Shown piece by piece: positions 7,273 to 8,088 of a DNA stretch of 8,088 bases. Each line of letters opens with the position of its first letter. The stretch's first letter is position 1. The DNA is from Actinomycetota bacterium (GTDB lineage: Bacteria > Actinomycetota > Humimicrobiia > Humimicrobiales > Humimicrobiaceae). The notes below the pieces were generated by a model, which saw nothing but the letters and a program-made list of their open reading frames with translations, did no database searches and had not been told where the DNA came from. The position numbers were made by a program, and so were the translations under genes. The stretch is from the NCBI GenBank assembly GCA_028695395.1, contig JAQVJB010000083.1:1-8088 (forward strand), in the 5' to 3' direction.

Positions 7273-7312
7273 TGATAAACATATTAACGCCTTATCACAC
7301 TAACTTTGATAA
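7273..7312. repeat. Three TGATAA/TTATCA elements in the kinase-E1 alpha gap
   Basis: TGATAA at 7273-7278, its reverse complement TTATCA at 7292-7297, and TGATAA again at 7307-7312 give two overlapping inverted pairs 13 and 9 bases apart. They lie upstream of E1 alpha in the 123-bp gap after the kinase, where an operator or promoter for E1 alpha would be expected. In AT-rich DNA six-base matches arise by chance, so the regulatory role is only a suggestion. Confidence 0.3.
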
Positions 7313-7350
7313 CAATATACAAAACTATGATATTCTAATCAATAAATATT

Positions 7351-8088
7351 TTAACTTTCTGAAAGGATATCCCGAAGTTCTGCTACTTTATCAAAAATTT
7401 CTTTTAAAGGGCCGTTCAATATTTCTTCACGCTTCCTATAAACCTTATTATAAAGCTCACTATTTTCTTTTATGGGTTTATAAGTTTTCTTAACCTTAAC
7501 CCAATCATTTATTGTAGTCTTGATATCAGATATATCTCCGGCACCATAAGCTGCCAGCACTACATTACCTATGCCAGCCCCTTCGCTTCTCTGAAGTGTA
7601 ACATAATCACTGTTTAAAATATCTGCTTTCATCTGATTCCACAAATCACTTTTACTTCCGCCGCCGATTACAGTTGTCCTTTTAATATCAATTCCTATTT
7701 CTCTACATACATTGACCCATGATAAATATTCAAAGGCAATAGATTCCATTATTGATCTGTAAAGATTCCCCAGGCTATTCCCGCCTGACAAACCTAACCA
7801 TGAAGCACTTGCATTTGGCCATATAGGATTGGACCTGCCCTGAAGGAAAGGAAAAAATAGTACAGCTTTTGACCCCATAGGGATATTTTCAATTACTTTA
7901 TTCATTTTTTCATAGGAATCATCTCTTCCTTTTTCCCTTAATATCTCATCCCTGAACCACCTAAGGCTTAATCCCCCTGCTGGAATAAAGCCCCAGTAAG
8001 TATATTGGTTATCTAAAGTGCTGAAGCCCGTATTAAGCATTCCTGTAGCGGATATATGAGATGAAAACATTTCAGATAAAACTGTAAA
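7351..8088 (-). CDS. FGGY-family carbohydrate kinase (xylulokinase-like), C-terminal half; start beyond the window
   Basis: ATP-dependent sugar kinase that phosphorylates a ketose or sugar alcohol in the cytosol. The frame stays open to the window edge (upstream of the internal Met at 8070 it reads FTVLSE), so the gene begins outside. About 245 of the family's usual 490-520 residues are seen, covering the C-terminal actin-like domain. Marks: AGGLSLRWFRDE, corresponding to the family's 'Gg.aL.Wf.d'; FFPFLQGRSNPIWPNASASW, matching 'f.PyL.GeR.P..dp.arg'; GGGSKSDLWNQMKADIL, the classic FGGY signature of the ATP-binding half; and GAGIGNVVLAAYGAG, standing for 'ea.alGAA.lAa.g.G'. The residues that choose the sugar are mostly in the missing N-terminal half, so xylulose, a deoxyketose or another sugar remain open. 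It is followed after 123 bp by E1 alpha with no terminator-like hairpin, which is compatible with one operon. Confidence 0.88.
   Translation of the reverse strand, partial: FTVLSEMFSSHISATGMLNTGFSTLDNQYTYWGFIPAGGLSLRWFRDEILREKGRDDSYEKMNKVIENIPMGSKAVLFFPFLQGRSNPIWPNASASWLGLSGGNSLGNLYRSIMESIAFEYLSWVNVCREIGIDIKRTTVIGGGSKSDLWNQMKADILNSDYVTLQRSEGAGIGNVVLAAYGAGDISDIKTTINDWVKVKKTYKPIKENSELYNKVYRKREEILNGPLKEIFDKVAELRDILSES

Noticed and set aside
7272..7493. Plus-strand 73-residue open frame across the kinase-E1 alpha gap
   Set aside because: It has no SD, runs antisense into the kinase C-terminus, and its translation resembles no recognisable protein.
1..8088. CRISPR arrays, insertion sequences, tRNA or rRNA genes, phage genes
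   Set aside because: No regularly spaced repeats, transposase or integrase motifs, or tRNA-like cloverleaf sequences were seen on either strand.

Overview
The window is AT-rich and densely coding. Its purine-rich Shine-Dalgarno sequences (AGGAGG-like), a TTG start, AGA/ATA-rich codon use and strong intrinsic terminators point to a low-GC Gram-positive anaerobe such as a member of the Clostridia. That placement is an inference from style; there is no rRNA or other phylogenetic marker here.

Layout, left to right. (1) Positions 1-258 hold the C-terminal end of a plus-strand protein that looks like an extracellular Ig-like domain, followed by a long-looped hairpin and T-rich tract (about 307-380). 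(2) Plus-strand pair 505-2296: a short-chain dehydrogenase/reductase and an acetamidase/formamidase-family protein, 70 bp apart and probably co-transcribed. (3) A near-perfect bidirectional terminator (2380-2417) separates this pair from the convergent minus-strand group. (4) Minus-strand group, in transcription order from right to left: an FGGY-family sugar kinase (N-terminal part outside the window), E1 alpha and E1 beta of a thiamine-diphosphate dehydrogenase, a long-form transaldolase-family protein, and a lipoyl-bearing E2 acyltransferase.

The minus-strand group is the interesting part. E1 alpha, E1 beta and E2 together form the core of a pyruvate/acetoin-dehydrogenase-type complex, but a transaldolase lies between E1 beta and E2, a sugar kinase lies upstream, and no E3 (dihydrolipoamide dehydrogenase) is in the window. 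The mix suggests a pathway in which a ketose is phosphorylated, rearranged or cleaved by the transaldolase, and a ketose/acyloin or derived 2-oxo compound is oxidatively cleaved to an acyl-CoA. One chemically coherent proposal is acetoin-dehydrogenase-like cleavage of a phosphorylated 1-deoxyketose to acetyl-CoA plus an aldose phosphate. The sequence does not prove it. Conventional roles (acetoin or pyruvate dehydrogenase beside pentose-phosphate genes) remain possible.

The SDR and the amidase could feed the same route, but they are on the other strand behind a terminator, so the link is only one of proximity.
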